From Candidatus Aegiribacteria sp. (GTDB taxonomy: Bacteria; Fermentibacterota; Fermentibacteria; Fermentibacterales; JCC-6), in assembly GCA_013138965.1 (NCBI GenBank), contig WTBT01000001.1:62001-126000 (forward strand): a stretch of 64,000 nucleotides of DNA, given 5' to 3'. Made by a program: the position numbers and the translations under genes. How positions within the stretch are numbered: position 1 is the stretch's first letter; each line of letters begins with the position of its first letter. This document shows positions 48,527 through 58,287 of the stretch, piece by piece. Below the pieces are notes generated by a model. It searched no databases. It saw only the letters and a list, made by a program, of their open reading frames with translations, and was not told where the DNA came from.

Positions 48527-50931
48527 CAACTGAGCCGGACATCAAACTGATTGAAGTCGTCCTCAACAGGCCGCTCTGGCAGTCCTTCACATACTCAATA
48601 CCGCCCGGGCTGGCTGGTGGTGACCTTGTTGGATGCAGAGTAGCGGTGCCTTTCGGAACAAGCCGGCTTATCGGCTATGTGTGGGGATTCACTACCACCG
48701 ACCAGGAGAACAGACCGAAAGTAAAAGATGTTCTGGACAGACTTGATGCCAATCCTCTTCTTCCCCGGTCAATCCTGAAGCTTGTGAGGTGGGCGGCTGA
48801 TTATTACCAGGCGCCTCCCGGAATGATGATGGCGGCTGCTCATCCTCCCGGAATCTCAGGCAAAGCGGAAAGGGTGGTAACCCTGACCGGTAAAATTGAT
48901 CCTGAACATCCATTCAGCACCCTTCTTCCAGCCCGCCGGAATGTTTCCGTGAAACTTCTCAGAGACAGTATGAACAGTGATTATCCCCTTGAAAAGGAAT
49001 TGTCCGTACTTGAGAAAAGGGGAGTTCTCAGGACAATATGGAAATCCGTTTCAGGCCCTGAACCGGTCATGGAAAGAATGGTTGAAGCCGCTATCGATGA
49101 TTCAGTGCTTATCAGGAAAGCTGATGTTCTGAAACGTACGGCTCCCCGTCAGGCTGAGATCCTATTGTACCTGGCGACCTGCGAAGGATCGGTTACCCGC
49201 AGTCAGTTATTAAAAACTACAGGCGCTACAGCATCTTCTATTGAAGGCCTCAGAAAAAAAGGACTTGTGAAGGAATCCTATCGCAGAAGGTACAGGGAAT
49301 CTCTGATTAGATCGGATATTGAGAAGGAAAAGGATGTTCCTGTGCTCTCCGAAGCTCAGGAGCACGCCCTGAAAGCAATTATTGAAAGCCTCGATCGTAA
49401 CAGGGTCTTCCTCATGCATGGTGTTACAGGAAGCGGTAAGACAGAAGTTTATCTCAAGGCGATATCCGAAGTTGTTTCAAGGGGTCGAACAGCCCTCGTT
49501 CTTGTTCCCGAAATTTCCCTTACACCCCTGACAGTTTCCCGTTTCAACAGAAGGTTTCCGGGGCTGGTAACCGTTCTCCACAGCGGAATGACCGGCGGCG
49601 AACGGCTTGACAGCTGGAATCTGGCAAAACTCGGAGAACGAAGAATTGTAATAGGTCCCAGAAGCGCTGTCTTCGCACCGCTTCCTGATCTGGGAATTAT
49701 CGTTGTGGATGAAGAACATGACAGCAGCTACAAGCAGAATGAACTGCCGAAATACAATTCAAGAGACGTAGCGGTCGTCAGAGGAACGACGGAAGGCTTT
49801 CCGGTTATTCTGGGATCCGCGAGCCCCTCCATGGAATCGTACGGAAACTCGGTGAACAGGAGATACCACCTTCTTGAGCTTGACAGCAGGATAGACGGTA
49901 TTCCGATGCCTTCAACCGTCCTGGTTGATGAGAGAAGCATGCGTCAGCATCTGCTTTCGGATGAACTGCTCAAAGGCATCGGTCGCAGAACCGCGAGGGG
50001 GGAACAGAGCATCATCCTTATTAACCGCAGGGGCTTCTCTCCTACTCAGATGTGCAGAAACTGCGGACACCGGGAGGAATGCCCAAACTGTGGAGTAACA
50101 CTGACTTACCATAGAAAGGGACAGGTTTTAAGGTGCCATTACTGTAATCACTGGAAAGCCGCAATGATAAGATGCCCTGAATGCGGGTTCGATGAGTTCG
50201 CTCATATGGGACCCGGCATACAGAAAGTCGAGGAGCACCTGAAAAAGCTGCTGCCTGAAACCAGGGTGATCAGGATGGATGCCGACACTACCAGGGGCAA
50301 GGATGCACACTGGGATTTACTGAACGCATTCGCGCAAGGCAGGGGTGATGTGCTTCTGGGAACGCAGATGGTTGCCAAGGGGCATGATTTTCCCGGTGTT
50401 ACGTTTGTTGGAGTGATTTCTGCTGATATGGGTCTGGCGTTTCCGGATTTCAGGGCGGCCGAAAGGACTTTTCAGCTGATTCTCCAGGTTGCCGGCAGGG
50501 CGGGCAGGGGAAAGATTCCAGGGGAAGTAATCATTCAGACGCATGACCCAGACAACCCTGTGATAAAAGCAGCCGCAAATCATGACTACGCTGATTTCTG
50601 GAAGAGGGAAAGCAGAATACGAGAAATGTTCGGATATCCTCCGTACGGCTATCTTGTGAGGTTCGTCTGGAGCGGGCTTGATAAAAGCAGGGTTCAGAAA
50701 GCGGCAAATGCCTCTGTAAGAAATATCGGCCAGCGCGATACGTTCATATCAGACGTGCTTGAAGCTGCATTCCCGCGGATTAACAGAAGGTGGAGATGGA
50801 GCGCTATCGCGAAATCATCTTCAAGAAAAACACTTGCCTGTATTTCGCGCGAAGTGAGAAAGCAGTTCGACACCATCCCCCATAAGGGTGTTCGCCTTGA
50901 GATCGACATAGACCCTTACCACCTCCTTTAG
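48523..50931 (+). CDS. priA: Primosomal protein N' (replication restart helicase)
   Basis: This 802-residue protein is PriA, the DNA helicase that restarts stalled forks. It has the N-terminal 3'-end-binding domain (FTYSIPPGLAGGDLVGCRVA), Walker A HGVTGSGKTEVYL near residue 300 and DEEH near 395. Zinc-binding cysteines lie at about 511-553 (CRNCGHREECPNCG, CHYC, CPECG). The helicase C-terminal motif is QVAGRAGRG. All motifs are intact and length is normal. GTG start overlapping the amidohydrolase stop. The downstream 160 bases to 51095 hold no supported gene. Confidence 0.95.
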   Translation: MTTEPDIKLIEVVLNRPLWQSFTYSIPPGLAGGDLVGCRVAVPFGTSRLIGYVWGFTTTDQENRPKVKDVLDRLDANPLLPRSILKLVRWAADYYQAPPGMMMAAAHPPGISGKAERVVTLTGKIDPEHPFSTLLPARRNVSVKLLRDSMNSDYPLEKELSVLEKRGVLRTIWKSVSGPEPVMERMVEAAIDDSVLIRKADVLKRTAPRQAEILLYLATCEGSVTRSQLLKTTGATASSIEGLRKKGLVKESYRRRYRESLIRSDIEKEKDVPVLSEAQEHALKAIIESLDRNRVFLMHGVTGSGKTEVYLKAISEVVSRGRTALVLVPEISLTPLTVSRFNRRFPGLVTVLHSGMTGGERLDSWNLAKLGERRIVIGPRSAVFAPLPDLGIIVVDEEHDSSYKQNELPKYNSRDVAVVRGTTEGFPVILGSASPSMESYGNSVNRRYHLLELDSRIDGIPMPSTVLVDERSMRQHLLSDELLKGIGRRTARGEQSIILINRRGFSPTQMCRNCGHREECPNCGVTLTYHRKGQVLRCHYCNHWKAAMIRCPECGFDEFAHMGPGIQKVEEHLKKLLPETRVIRMDADTTRGKDAHWDLLNAFAQGRGDVLLGTQMVAKGHDFPGVTFVGVISADMGLAFPDFRAAERTFQLILQVAGRAGRGKIPGEVIIQTHDPDNPVIKAAANHDYADFWKRESRIREMFGYPPYGYLVRFVWSGLDKSRVQKAANASVRNIGQRDTFISDVLEAAFPRINRRWRWSAIAKSSSRKTLACISREVRKQFDTIPHKGVRLEIDIDPYHLL

Positions 50932-51095
50932 CCCGGATTCCCATTCTCTGTCAGGCACTAAAGACAGCCTTGCAACAAATTAGTCTGGATATTATTTTTA
51001 TTGCAGGTTCAGCAAAACTATCAGTGGTGTTAGCTTCTGACTACCGCTGTGTATTGTGCATTACATCTTAACTACGCATGAAACAAAGGATATGT

Positions 51096-51293
51096 ATGAA
51101 TGAAAGAATAGATAGAAAAGCCATCAGTATTGGAAGCTTTAAAGAGTTGGAAAAACAGAATATACAGTTTTGGGCAATAGCTGGCGCAGCAGAAAAGTTT
51201 AAAACAATCACATATCTAAGGGAATGCTTTTATGGGCATGAAGCAACTACCGGAAGACTTCAAAGAGTTTATAGAGTTTTTAAACGATCATAA
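51096..51293 (+). CDS. Small partner protein of a nucleotidyltransferase (antitoxin-like)
   Basis: This 65-residue protein starts MNERIDRKAISIGSFKELEK. It ends ECFYGHEATTGRLQRVYRVF, a helical pattern that I know from small proteins encoded just before minimal nucleotidyltransferases (there usually with LQR near the end). It overlaps the nucleotidyltransferase start by 62 bases in another frame, which implies translational coupling. AAAGGA lies 5 bases before the ATG. The arrangement resembles a toxin-antitoxin-type pair, but the direction of any inhibition cannot be told from sequence. Confidence 0.6.
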   Translation: MNERIDRKAISIGSFKELEKQNIQFWAIAGAAEKFKTITYLRECFYGHEATTGRLQRVYRVFKRS

Positions 51294-51684
51294 GGTTCAT
51301 TACCTGCTTTTGGGCGGGTGGGCTGTTGGACTCTATGGAAATCCAAGAGCAACAAAAGATATTGATTTCCTGATAGCAACAGATGACGAGAATATCAGAA
51401 GATTGCAGCAGGCACTCCTTGCGTTCGGGGCACCAACTGTGGAAAACAAAGTTTTCCAGAAAAAAGGCAATGTGTTCCGAATGGGTAGAACTCCAATACA
51501 GATTGACATAATTAATGAAGCAGATGGAATCAGTTTCAACGAATGCTATGAGCACAGAAATATCATAAGAATTGATGATATCGATATTGCCACTATATCC
51601 AAAGATGATCTAATAAAAAATAAAAAAGCTTCCGGGCGCCACAGAGATTTAGCAGATATTGAATCCATCGAAAACCAGGAGTAG
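51232..51684 (+). CDS. Nucleotidyltransferase-fold protein (DUF6036/AbiEii-like)
   Basis: This 150-residue protein has the polymerase-beta-type motif LLGGWAVGLYGNPRATKDID, where GG-W begins the fold and the aspartates of TKDIDF coordinate metal. A third Asp lies in QIDIINEADG. The C-terminal helix KKASGRHRDLADIE is typical of stand-alone nucleotidyltransferases used in toxin or defence modules. It might modify RNA or protein with a nucleotide. It is overlapped by a small partner gene and lies next to a RAYT element in an AT-rich accessory stretch. Confidence 0.8.
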   Translation: MGMKQLPEDFKEFIEFLNDHKVHYLLLGGWAVGLYGNPRATKDIDFLIATDDENIRRLQQALLAFGAPTVENKVFQKKGNVFRMGRTPIQIDIINEADGISFNECYEHRNIIRIDDIDIATISKDDLIKNKKASGRHRDLADIESIENQE

Positions 51685-51691
51685 CCTTTAA

Positions 51692-52943
51692 GGGACGTAC
51701 CACATTTCTTCAACTTATGGGCATATTTATATCTATATTAATACGTATTATGTATTTAAAATTGTCTAGGTATCTGAATGATCATGGAGAATATCATGTA
51801 TTTCGGAATCGAAATCACATTCTGGGAGGAATCTATCTGCAGCAGCATGAACACCCTGAGAGCTGAGGTTCAAGATTCTACCGGAATCTACAAGACTCAA
51901 ACCCAATATATTGACGAGAGTGTAGCTAACAAATTCTCTTGCTCTGGATATTGATCTGGTACGACCTTTTGAAGTAAGTGCCCTTTTATTGATCCCCCAT
52001 TTTTTTTCTATGTATTTCAAGATCTTTGCTACTGATTCATGCTCATATTCGCGATCCCTTAGATGATCTTTTTTTCTGCGATTGACCTCATTGTAAATCT
52101 TCCGGGCAAAATCATAGTTCCCAAGTATTTGATACTGCGAGTATCCCCTCATATCTTCTTCTGATTCTTCCAGACTGAGTAATCCATTAGCCCCAAGGAG
52201 AAAAGATCCTTCATCAAATCTTCCGTCCTGATAGATAGTTTCCCCGGGTTCTACGATGAACTGTGCATATTGCTTTATTTTGTTCGTTTTATTTCCAGAA
52301 AAGGTATTCAGTACCTGATCAGTTTCCTGCCATGGATAATAACCAGGATAGATTAATCCTGGATGACCTGTCCAGGGGTACTTTTTAAGCATCTCATGAT
52401 CACTTACCAATTCTGCTTTCAATGGATTTAAATGAATGTAGCGTACTAGCTTGAGGAGATAAATATCAGCCTGAACAAGAATCGATTTGTAACGATTCTG
52501 AAATAGGTGTCCGACTCGATCGTACTTCTTATTGAAATAGTTTGCATGGCCTGTAAGAAGTTTCTGCATGAATTTCGAAAGGGGCATCTTCCGGGTTCGG
52601 ATAAGCAAGTGTATATGATTGGGCATCAGTGCCCACGCATATATTGATACTCCTGTTTCAGCAGCGCACTTCTCAATCCGAGACACGAACTGTGCTTTGT
52701 CTCTATCATCCTTGAATATGGCTCTTTTCTCGATGCCTCGCGCCATCACATGGTGCACTGCGCTTTTCCAGTCCAACCTATTTGATCTAGCCATAATACT
52801 GATAGTGTACGCACATGCACGATGTGTTTCAAGTGCGCAAAATTGTTATTGCAATAATTCAATATAAATACACTATTTTAGTAGATATATTTAAATACAG
52901 GGTGATATCCAGTCAAATTAGTTGAGGAAATGTGGTGCGTCCC
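51692..52943 (-). mobile_element. Complete RAYT (REP-associated tyrosine transposase) element
   Basis: The element is bounded by inverted repeats, 51692-51717 (gggacgtaccacatttcttc...) and 52918-52943 (its complement with a few changes), and carries one transposase gene on the minus strand. The same end sequence forms the solo palindrome at 579-641. Its right end abuts the stop codon of the prenyl-synthase-like gene at 52944. I see no obvious target-site duplication. Confidence 0.8.
51766..52794 (-). CDS. REP-associated tyrosine transposase with DnaA-like C-terminal domain
   Basis: This 342-residue protein is an HUH-type single-strand transposase of the IS200/IS605-like Y1 group. It has SAVHHVMARGIEKRAIFKDD, the metal-binding ALMPNHIHLLIRT and a tyrosine-containing helix KLLTGHANYFNKKYDRVGHL, followed by KLVRYIHLNPLKAELV. 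The C-terminal 100 residues (SVAKILKYIEKKWGIN, SISRAREFVSYTLVNILGLS, VDSGRILNLSSQGVHAAADR) resemble the DnaA DNA-binding domain, a fusion known in this family. All parts look intact. It should act on the palindromic ends around it and on the solo palindrome at 579. Confidence 0.9.
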   Translation of the reverse strand: MARSNRLDWKSAVHHVMARGIEKRAIFKDDRDKAQFVSRIEKCAAETGVSIYAWALMPNHIHLLIRTRKMPLSKFMQKLLTGHANYFNKKYDRVGHLFQNRYKSILVQADIYLLKLVRYIHLNPLKAELVSDHEMLKKYPWTGHPGLIYPGYYPWQETDQVLNTFSGNKTNKIKQYAQFIVEPGETIYQDGRFDEGSFLLGANGLLSLEESEEDMRGYSQYQILGNYDFARKIYNEVNRRKKDHLRDREYEHESVAKILKYIEKKWGINKRALTSKGRTRSISRAREFVSYTLVNILGLSLVDSGRILNLSSQGVHAAADRFLPECDFDSEIHDILHDHSDT

Positions 52944-53726
52944 CTAAATGAAGTCTGATAAGTACATAATTGAGTTGAATAATGCTGCGTTTGGTTTGTG
53001 ACCCGCTATTGTCTCTGCCTGTTCAATCAAAGTTCTGGCCTGAAAATCAAGATCTCTTATCTCATCCCTCTCTTTACTGGATTCCGCCTTTTTCACAAGG
53101 AACCTGGCCCGTCCGGTAAGGACACCTATCTGCGCCGCGTCATCAAGCATCATATCCGATGCCCCTGCGAGAAGCGCCCCACCGTGCGAAGCGAATCTGG
53201 CCAGCTGACCGCTATACAATTCCGACAGTGACCGTCCATCAGGAACTACCGTTTCTACTCCATCCGCGCGATCGACTTCCATAGATAATCCTGTGAGCAT
53301 CCCACCGGCTCCCACAGCCTTAACAGCTTCCGAAACCAGCCTTGAGGAGCGCATACCACCGTTATCCGCGAGATACTCGATTGCAAGCGCAATAAGCCCG
53401 TCACCGGCCAGAATTGCCAGCGTATCATCCTTTTCATCAAGCAATTGAGGCAGTCTTTCAAAAACTCCGGCAAAACTGCTTACTTCAAGATGAACTGTAA
53501 TGCCCGCGCGGAGCATGAGAGCTGCAATTGCGGCAGGCATGCCCGAACACTCAGTGGAACCACACCACCTTGATGAGGCGCATGCGAGAAGGCTCAATTC
53601 AAGATTGTAATTATGCCCGACACATGAATGCAAAGCATTCCGAAAAGCTCCGGGCATCTTCTGTACAGAACTGCTGATGACCGCATGGACGGTATCGACA
53701 AGTTCCTGCTTGAGCTTATCAAGCAT
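52944..53726 (-). CDS. Polyprenyl-synthase-like protein with degenerate active site
   Basis: This 260-residue protein shows the isoprenyl diphosphate synthase fold: RWCGSTECSGMPAAIAALML, DTLAILAGDGLIALAIEYLA and the later helix GQLARFASHGGALLAGASDM. The first Asp-rich motif DDxxD before AILAGD is replaced by ERLPQLLDEKDD, and the second by SDMMLDDAAQIG, so normal catalysis is doubtful. It starts 3 bases after cdaA and is the last gene of the tilS-hpt-ftsH-folE-folP-cdaA operon. A RAYT element begins at its stop codon and may have removed a few C-terminal residues. Confidence 0.65.
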   Translation of the reverse strand: MLDKLKQELVDTVHAVISSSVQKMPGAFRNALHSCVGHNYNLELSLLACASSRWCGSTECSGMPAAIAALMLRAGITVHLEVSSFAGVFERLPQLLDEKDDTLAILAGDGLIALAIEYLADNGGMRSSRLVSEAVKAVGAGGMLTGLSMEVDRADGVETVVPDGRSLSELYSGQLARFASHGGALLAGASDMMLDDAAQIGVLTGRARFLVKKAESSKERDEIRDLDFQARTLIEQAETIAGHKPNAALFNSIMYLSDFI

Positions 53727-53728
53727 GC

Positions 53729-54538
53729 TTAGTTTTCTCTTTCCGAAGTAAGTTCTACAAGTCTTTTGCCGAACTCATCCAGCAGAATGGCTTCTTCGAG
53801 AATTCCGTTATAGGCAATGCTGAAGTTACCCGTTTCCTCACTTACGACAACGGCAATAGCATCGGAAACTTCAGTTACTCCGATAGCCGCCCTGTGACGG
53901 GTTCCAAGGGCAGGTCTGGGCCTGTTCACCCTGGATCTTCCAAAATAAGTTTTGCGCGAAAGAGGAAGGATTGCCCTGGCTCCGACAATACGTCCGTTAC
54001 TTATAATGATAGCGCCGTCATGGAGAACTCCAGGGGGCTGAAGGAGCGAAGCCACGACAGGAGGGTTGATCCTGAGCTTATCAAGCATGACGGGATCACC
54101 GTAGATACTTTCAAGAGATTCCTCTCTTTCCATTACAAAGAGCCCTCCGAGCCGAAGCTTTCTTAAAAGAACACAGGATTCAACAAGTGATTCAATCTCA
54201 CTCTGCTCAATGATATCAGCATGGCCAATGAATCTTCTCAGATTACGACCCATTGTGCCCAGTAAATCCTTGATCTCTTCATGGAAGATAACCACCACCG
54301 CTATGAATAGAATTGGTGTAAGAAGCTGAAGCAGGTAGTTGAACGTAAAGAATCCCAGTTCTCCGAGAATGTTCGCGAACAGTATGATGATACTGAACAT
54401 CAGGATTACAGGCATTGCAGGAGTTCTCCAGAGGTACTTCAGCAGCATTCTTACAATGAAGGCGATAATGACGATGTTTGCCAGCTGCGCAAGCCAGAAA
54501 CCGCTGATGATGGAGTGACCCAGTGGCTGTATCATCAT
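53729..54538 (-). CDS. cdaA: Diadenylate cyclase CdaA
   Basis: This 269-residue membrane enzyme makes cyclic di-AMP from two ATP. Three transmembrane segments lie in the first 90 residues (WLAQLANIVIIAFIVRMLLK, PVILMFSIIILFANILGELG, LLQLLTPILFIAVVVIF). The DAC domain has the two catalytic motifs, DGAIII (about residue 174) and GTRHRAA (about 210). Length and layout match CdaA/YbbP. It overlaps folP as ATGA. No GlmM or CdaR gene is present; in many bacteria those lie next to cdaA. Confidence 0.95.
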   Translation of the reverse strand: MMIQPLGHSIISGFWLAQLANIVIIAFIVRMLLKYLWRTPAMPVILMFSIIILFANILGELGFFTFNYLLQLLTPILFIAVVVIFHEEIKDLLGTMGRNLRRFIGHADIIEQSEIESLVESCVLLRKLRLGGLFVMEREESLESIYGDPVMLDKLRINPPVVASLLQPPGVLHDGAIIISNGRIVGARAILPLSRKTYFGRSRVNRPRPALGTRHRAAIGVTEVSDAIAVVVSEETGNFSIAYNGILEEAILLDEFGKRLVELTSEREN

Positions 54539-55731
54539 ATTCTCTGTCCAAACTCCATGGAGACTTTTAGAATCTGCAATGTTCCCTCAACATCATGAAC
54601 CCTCATGATATCCGCACAGTATGAAGATAGTGCAGTTACCGCGTGCGTACCAGCATCAAGAAGAGAGGGTCTCTCGATTCCTGTCAGCATACCGAGAAAA
54701 CTCTTTCGAGAGTGTCCGAGAAGAACTCTGCAACCCAGCCATTTGAATTCTGCAAGCCTTGATATGAGTTGTATATTATCTTCCAGTTTTTTACCGAAGC
54801 CTATGCCCGGATCAACGATAATATGTTTTCCAGATATCCCCGACTCAACCGCTGCTGTGATTCTCTTCTGAAGAAATGTGTAAACTTCTTCCACCACATC
54901 AGTATATTCCGGATTATCCTGCATAGTCTCAGGTTGTCCCCGCATATGCATCAGAACCACCGGGACATCCGCATTCGCTACTATTTTCGCCATTGCCGGG
55001 TCGGACATGGCAGTTACATCGTTTATCATCTCAGCCCCAGCCGAAAGAACTGTATCCGCAACCTCCGCGCTGGATGTATCAACGGAGATAACAGCCCTGC
55101 AGTCAGATGAAAGCCTTTTCACAATGGGAAGCAGCCGTTCAAGCTGAACGGCAGAAGGTACAGGTTGTGAACCGGGTCTGGTGGACTCCGCCCCGATATC
55201 AATTATATCCGCTCCCTGACTCGTCATTAATCTTGCATGTTCAACCGCCACTTCCGTATCAAGATAGTTCCCTCCATCGCTGAAAGAATCGGAGGTTACA
55301 TTCAGAATACCCATTATGAGTGGTCGTCCGCTGAAATCAAGCACTTTACCGCGGGTCAGGATCTTTTCCGACAGACAGGGAGAGCCTTCAAGTGCCGCTC
55401 CGAGTTCATGTGCAAGCTCCGGGAGTTCAAACGGCTGTCCGATAAGCGACTCGCACCCACGCATTATCTGTTTTGTCGTCCCTACGATCAGCGCCCTGGT
55501 CTCACTTGTTCTGCAGGAAACCGTTTTCCTGGATACTATGGCATCCGCTCCTCCGGAAAGCATGCATTGCTTCAGAATATTCGCCGCAGTTGCGGACATT
55601 AACCCTGTGGAAAATACGGTTACTCTGCATTTCCTGGAAAGCCTGTCCCAGGTAACAGGGTCAGCCCCTATGAAATTCAGTTCTCTACGCCATTGATCAT
55701 CGGTGGAAATATGAAGTTTCCTGATTCTCAT
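54535..55731 (-). CDS. folP: Dihydropteroate synthase with extra N-terminal domain
   Basis: This 398-residue enzyme joins p-aminobenzoate to dihydropterin pyrophosphate. The TIM-barrel part starts about residue 130 with the motifs LIMGILNVTSDSFSDGG, DIIDIGAESTRPGSQPV, VISVDTSSAEVADTVLSAGA and the C-terminal VLLGHSRKSFLG. The first 120 residues (DPVTWDRLSRKCRVTVFSTG onward) are an added domain of the kind seen in some long bacterial FolPs. The start is coupled to the folE stop as TGATG. Confidence 0.93.
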   Translation of the reverse strand: MRIRKLHISTDDQWRRELNFIGADPVTWDRLSRKCRVTVFSTGLMSATAANILKQCMLSGGADAIVSRKTVSCRTSETRALIVGTTKQIMRGCESLIGQPFELPELAHELGAALEGSPCLSEKILTRGKVLDFSGRPLIMGILNVTSDSFSDGGNYLDTEVAVEHARLMTSQGADIIDIGAESTRPGSQPVPSAVQLERLLPIVKRLSSDCRAVISVDTSSAEVADTVLSAGAEMINDVTAMSDPAMAKIVANADVPVVLMHMRGQPETMQDNPEYTDVVEEVYTFLQKRITAAVESGISGKHIIVDPGIGFGKKLEDNIQLISRLAEFKWLGCRVLLGHSRKSFLGMLTGIERPSLLDAGTHAVTALSSYCADIMRVHDVEGTLQILKVSMEFGQRI

Positions 55732-56303
55732 CAGGTGACTCTGATCGCTCTTCCAATTAGGGAAAGCGCTTCTGTCCTTGTTTCAAGTTTTTTTAGATAT
55801 CCGCGCATGGCTGATGTGACTATCCTTGAATCGCGTTTTTTGACGCCACGCATTGCAAGGCACATATGCTCAGCTTCCATCACGACCATAACGCCTTTAG
55901 CAGATAGTTCGGCCATAAGTCTATCCGCTATTTCGGTTGTAAGCCTCTCCTGAATTGTCGGCCTGGCCGCCATCGTTTCAACCATCTCAACAATTGATGA
56001 CAAACCTGCTATGCGATCGTTCGCAGGGAGATAGACAACGTCACACCTGCCTATATAGGGAAGAAGATGGTGCTCGCACAAAGATGAAAAACTGATATCC
56101 TTTACGATGATCATTTCGTTCTGCCCGATGCAGGACATGGTCTTCGCAGGCTTGATCTCCTCGGAGTTCAGACCCCGGCACAACTCGGCCATTGATCTGG
56201 ATACGCGGTAAGGAGTCTCCTTCAGCCCTTCTCTGTCAGGATTCTCCCCCACTCCCTCCAGCATCAGCCTCACTCCCTTTTCTATTTTCTTCAGATCCAT
56301 CAT
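55731..56303 (-). CDS. folE: GTP cyclohydrolase I
   Basis: This protein of about 190 residues makes dihydroneopterin triphosphate, the first step of folate synthesis. Zinc ligands are in SSLCEHHLLPYIGR (about residue 74) and EAEHMCLAMRG (about 148), and [18 protein letters not shown] marks the N-terminus. The frame runs upstream to 56429 inside ftsH, but the start at 56303 or 56300, with GAGGAAG upstream, gives the normal length. It overlaps the ftsH 3' end by 68 bases. Confidence 0.94.
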   Translation of the reverse strand: MMDLKKIEKGVRLMLEGVGENPDREGLKETPYRVSRSMAELCRGLNSEEIKPAKTMSCIGQNEMIIVKDISFSSLCEHHLLPYIGRCDVVYLPANDRIAGLSSIVEMVETMAARPTIQERLTTEIADRLMAELSAKGVMVVMEAEHMCLAMRGVKKRDSRIVTSAMRGYLKKLETRTEALSLIGRAIRVT

Positions 56304-58272
56304 TTTCACGAACTTCCTCTTCTTGTTCAGGATTAACGTTGGAAGATTCGGCTGTTTCCCCAATCTCTGAAATGGGTGGAAGAGAGGGTATAGGACCCAT
56401 ATCAGGGCGTAGATCCCGGAATATGTCATTAATCTCAGCGCTTGAAATCGTTTCCTTTTCCAGAAGCTGTTCAGCTATTCGCTCTACAATGTCCCGGTTA
56501 TCATTCAATATTTCAAGAGCAACGCTGTATGCTTCCTCAATAATTCTTTTAACCTCTGAATCTATCACTCTCGCAGTATGCTCACTGTAATCCCTGGTTT
56601 TGTTGAATTCCCTTCCAAGGAAGATCAAGTCTCCCGATTGTGAGTGTGTGACGGGGCCGAGTTCCTCGCTCATTCCCCATTCACAGACCATTTTCCTCGC
56701 AAGTTCGGTTGCCTTTTCCAGATCATTTCCGGCACCGGTGCTCAGAGTATCAAGAAAGAGATTTTCAGAAGCCCTGCCCCCCATCAGTGTGGCGAGCATA
56801 CTGACAAGTTTCTTTTCAGTATAGGTATATCGATCATCGGAGGGGAGAAAACTGGTCACCCCCATGGCCATTCCCCTGGGAACTATTGTAATTTTGTGTA
56901 TTGGATCCGTTTCAGGAACGAATATGCCCACCACCCCGTGTCCGCTTTCATGGTAGGCGGTACACTTCTTCTGATCGGGACTGATAACGATACTCTTACG
57001 TTCCAGCCCGAGTATGATACGGTCAATCGCATAGTCGAAATCATCCTGTTCGACTTTCTTTGCGCCTCGTCTTGCCGCCCTTAAAGCCGCCTCATTGGCC
57101 AGGCTTTCAAGGTCGGCACCGCTGAAACCGGGAGTACTCCTTGCAACCTTTTCAAGGCTGACCTTCTCATCAACCGGCATTTTGCGTGTGTGCACTTTCA
57201 GTATGGCTTCCCGGCCCTTTACATCTGGCATACTCACGACAATCCGCCTGTCAAATCTGCCCGGCCTCAGAAGTGCCGGGTCAAGAACATCGGGACGGTT
57301 TGTCGCTGCCATTACAATAACCCCGGCATTCTCCTCAAAGCCGTCCATCTCTACAAGAAGGGCATTGAGGGTCTGTTCCCTTTCATCGTGTCCCCCTCCG
57401 AGACCTGCCCCCCTGTGTCTCCCAACCGCATCTATCTCATCGATGAAAATAATGCAGGGCGCCTTGGATTTACCCTGTACAAAAAGGTCTCTGACCCTGC
57501 TGGCTCCTACTCCTACGAACATTTCTACAAAATCGGAGCCGCTCATTGAATAGAATGGAACCTTTGCTTCTCCTGCAACCGCTTTCGCCAGGAGAGTTTT
57601 ACCTGTTCCAGGTCTTCCGACCAGAAGTACACCCTTGGGAACTTTTCCACCCAAACGACGGAACTTTTCAGGCTTATTGAGGAATTCAATCACTTCAAGC
57701 AGTTCGGCTTTTGCCTCGTCTACTCCAGCCACGTCCTCAAAGGTAATTGAAGGTTTATCGCTGGAAAAGAGTCTGGCTCTGCTTTTACCGAATGAGAACG
57801 CCTTGCCGCCGCCTCCAGCCCTTCTCATGAAATAGATAAAGAAACCGATCAGAAGCAGGAAAGGAATGAAGGAAAGTATCTGTGCAAGCAGTTCATTTGG
57901 CTGTTTGGCTGTTACGAGCACATTATGAACAGCCAGTGAATCAAGTACCGCGGTATTCTCAAAAGGGATGAAGCTGGTGAACCCGCTGTATTCAACTCCA
58001 TCCTTAACAACAGGGAAAGTGAATTCCCCTTTAATAAACCCGCCGGTTTCTATGACGACTGACTCCACTTTGTCACGGCTGATATAATCCATAAGGCCAG
58101 AAGTACCGGAGTAGGGTATTTCGATGCTGTCGGTACCAGTATCGAAAACCCGAAATACTGTGAACGCAATCAGAGCCATCAGCAGCCACATCGTAAGTGT
58201 TTTAACAGAACAGCCTGAAGTTAATGGCTGCAAGGGCATTTTGCCTGGTTTTCGTTTATTATCCTGGTTCAT
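56236..58272 (-). CDS. ftsH: ATP-dependent zinc metalloprotease FtsH
   Basis: This 678-residue membrane AAA protease has two transmembrane helices (about residues 28-45 and 130-150) around a periplasmic domain. Walker A is [12 protein letters not shown] (about 220) and Walker [13 protein letters not shown]; the second region of homology is [20 protein letters not shown]. The zinc site is HESGH (about 440) and the distal Asp is in [11 protein letters not shown]. It degrades membrane proteins and short-lived regulators. The C-terminal 60 residues are acidic and Ser-rich. It follows hpt by 15 bases and overlaps folE. Confidence 0.97.
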   Translation of the reverse strand: MNQDNKRKPGKMPLQPLTSGCSVKTLTMWLLMALIAFTVFRVFDTGTDSIEIPYSGTSGLMDYISRDKVESVVIETGGFIKGEFTFPVVKDGVEYSGFTSFIPFENTAVLDSLAVHNVLVTAKQPNELLAQILSFIPFLLLIGFFIYFMRRAGGGGKAFSFGKSRARLFSSDKPSITFEDVAGVDEAKAELLEVIEFLNKPEKFRRLGGKVPKGVLLVGRPGTGKTLLAKAVAGEAKVPFYSMSGSDFVEMFVGVGASRVRDLFVQGKSKAPCIIFIDEIDAVGRHRGAGLGGGHDEREQTLNALLVEMDGFEENAGVIVMAATNRPDVLDPALLRPGRFDRRIVVSMPDVKGREAILKVHTRKMPVDEKVSLEKVARSTPGFSGADLESLANEAALRAARRGAKKVEQDDFDYAIDRIILGLERKSIVISPDQKKCTAYHESGHGVVGIFVPETDPIHKITIVPRGMAMGVTSFLPSDDRYTYTEKKLVSMLATLMGGRASENLFLDTLSTGAGNDLEKATELARKMVCEWGMSEELGPVTHSQSGDLIFLGREFNKTRDYSEHTARVIDSEVKRIIEEAYSVALEILNDNRDIVERIAEQLLEKETISSAEINDIFRDLRPDMGPIPSLPPISEIGETAESSNVNPEQEEEVRENDGSEENRKGSEADAGGSGGES

Positions 58273-58287
58273 GAAACTCCTGGTTTT

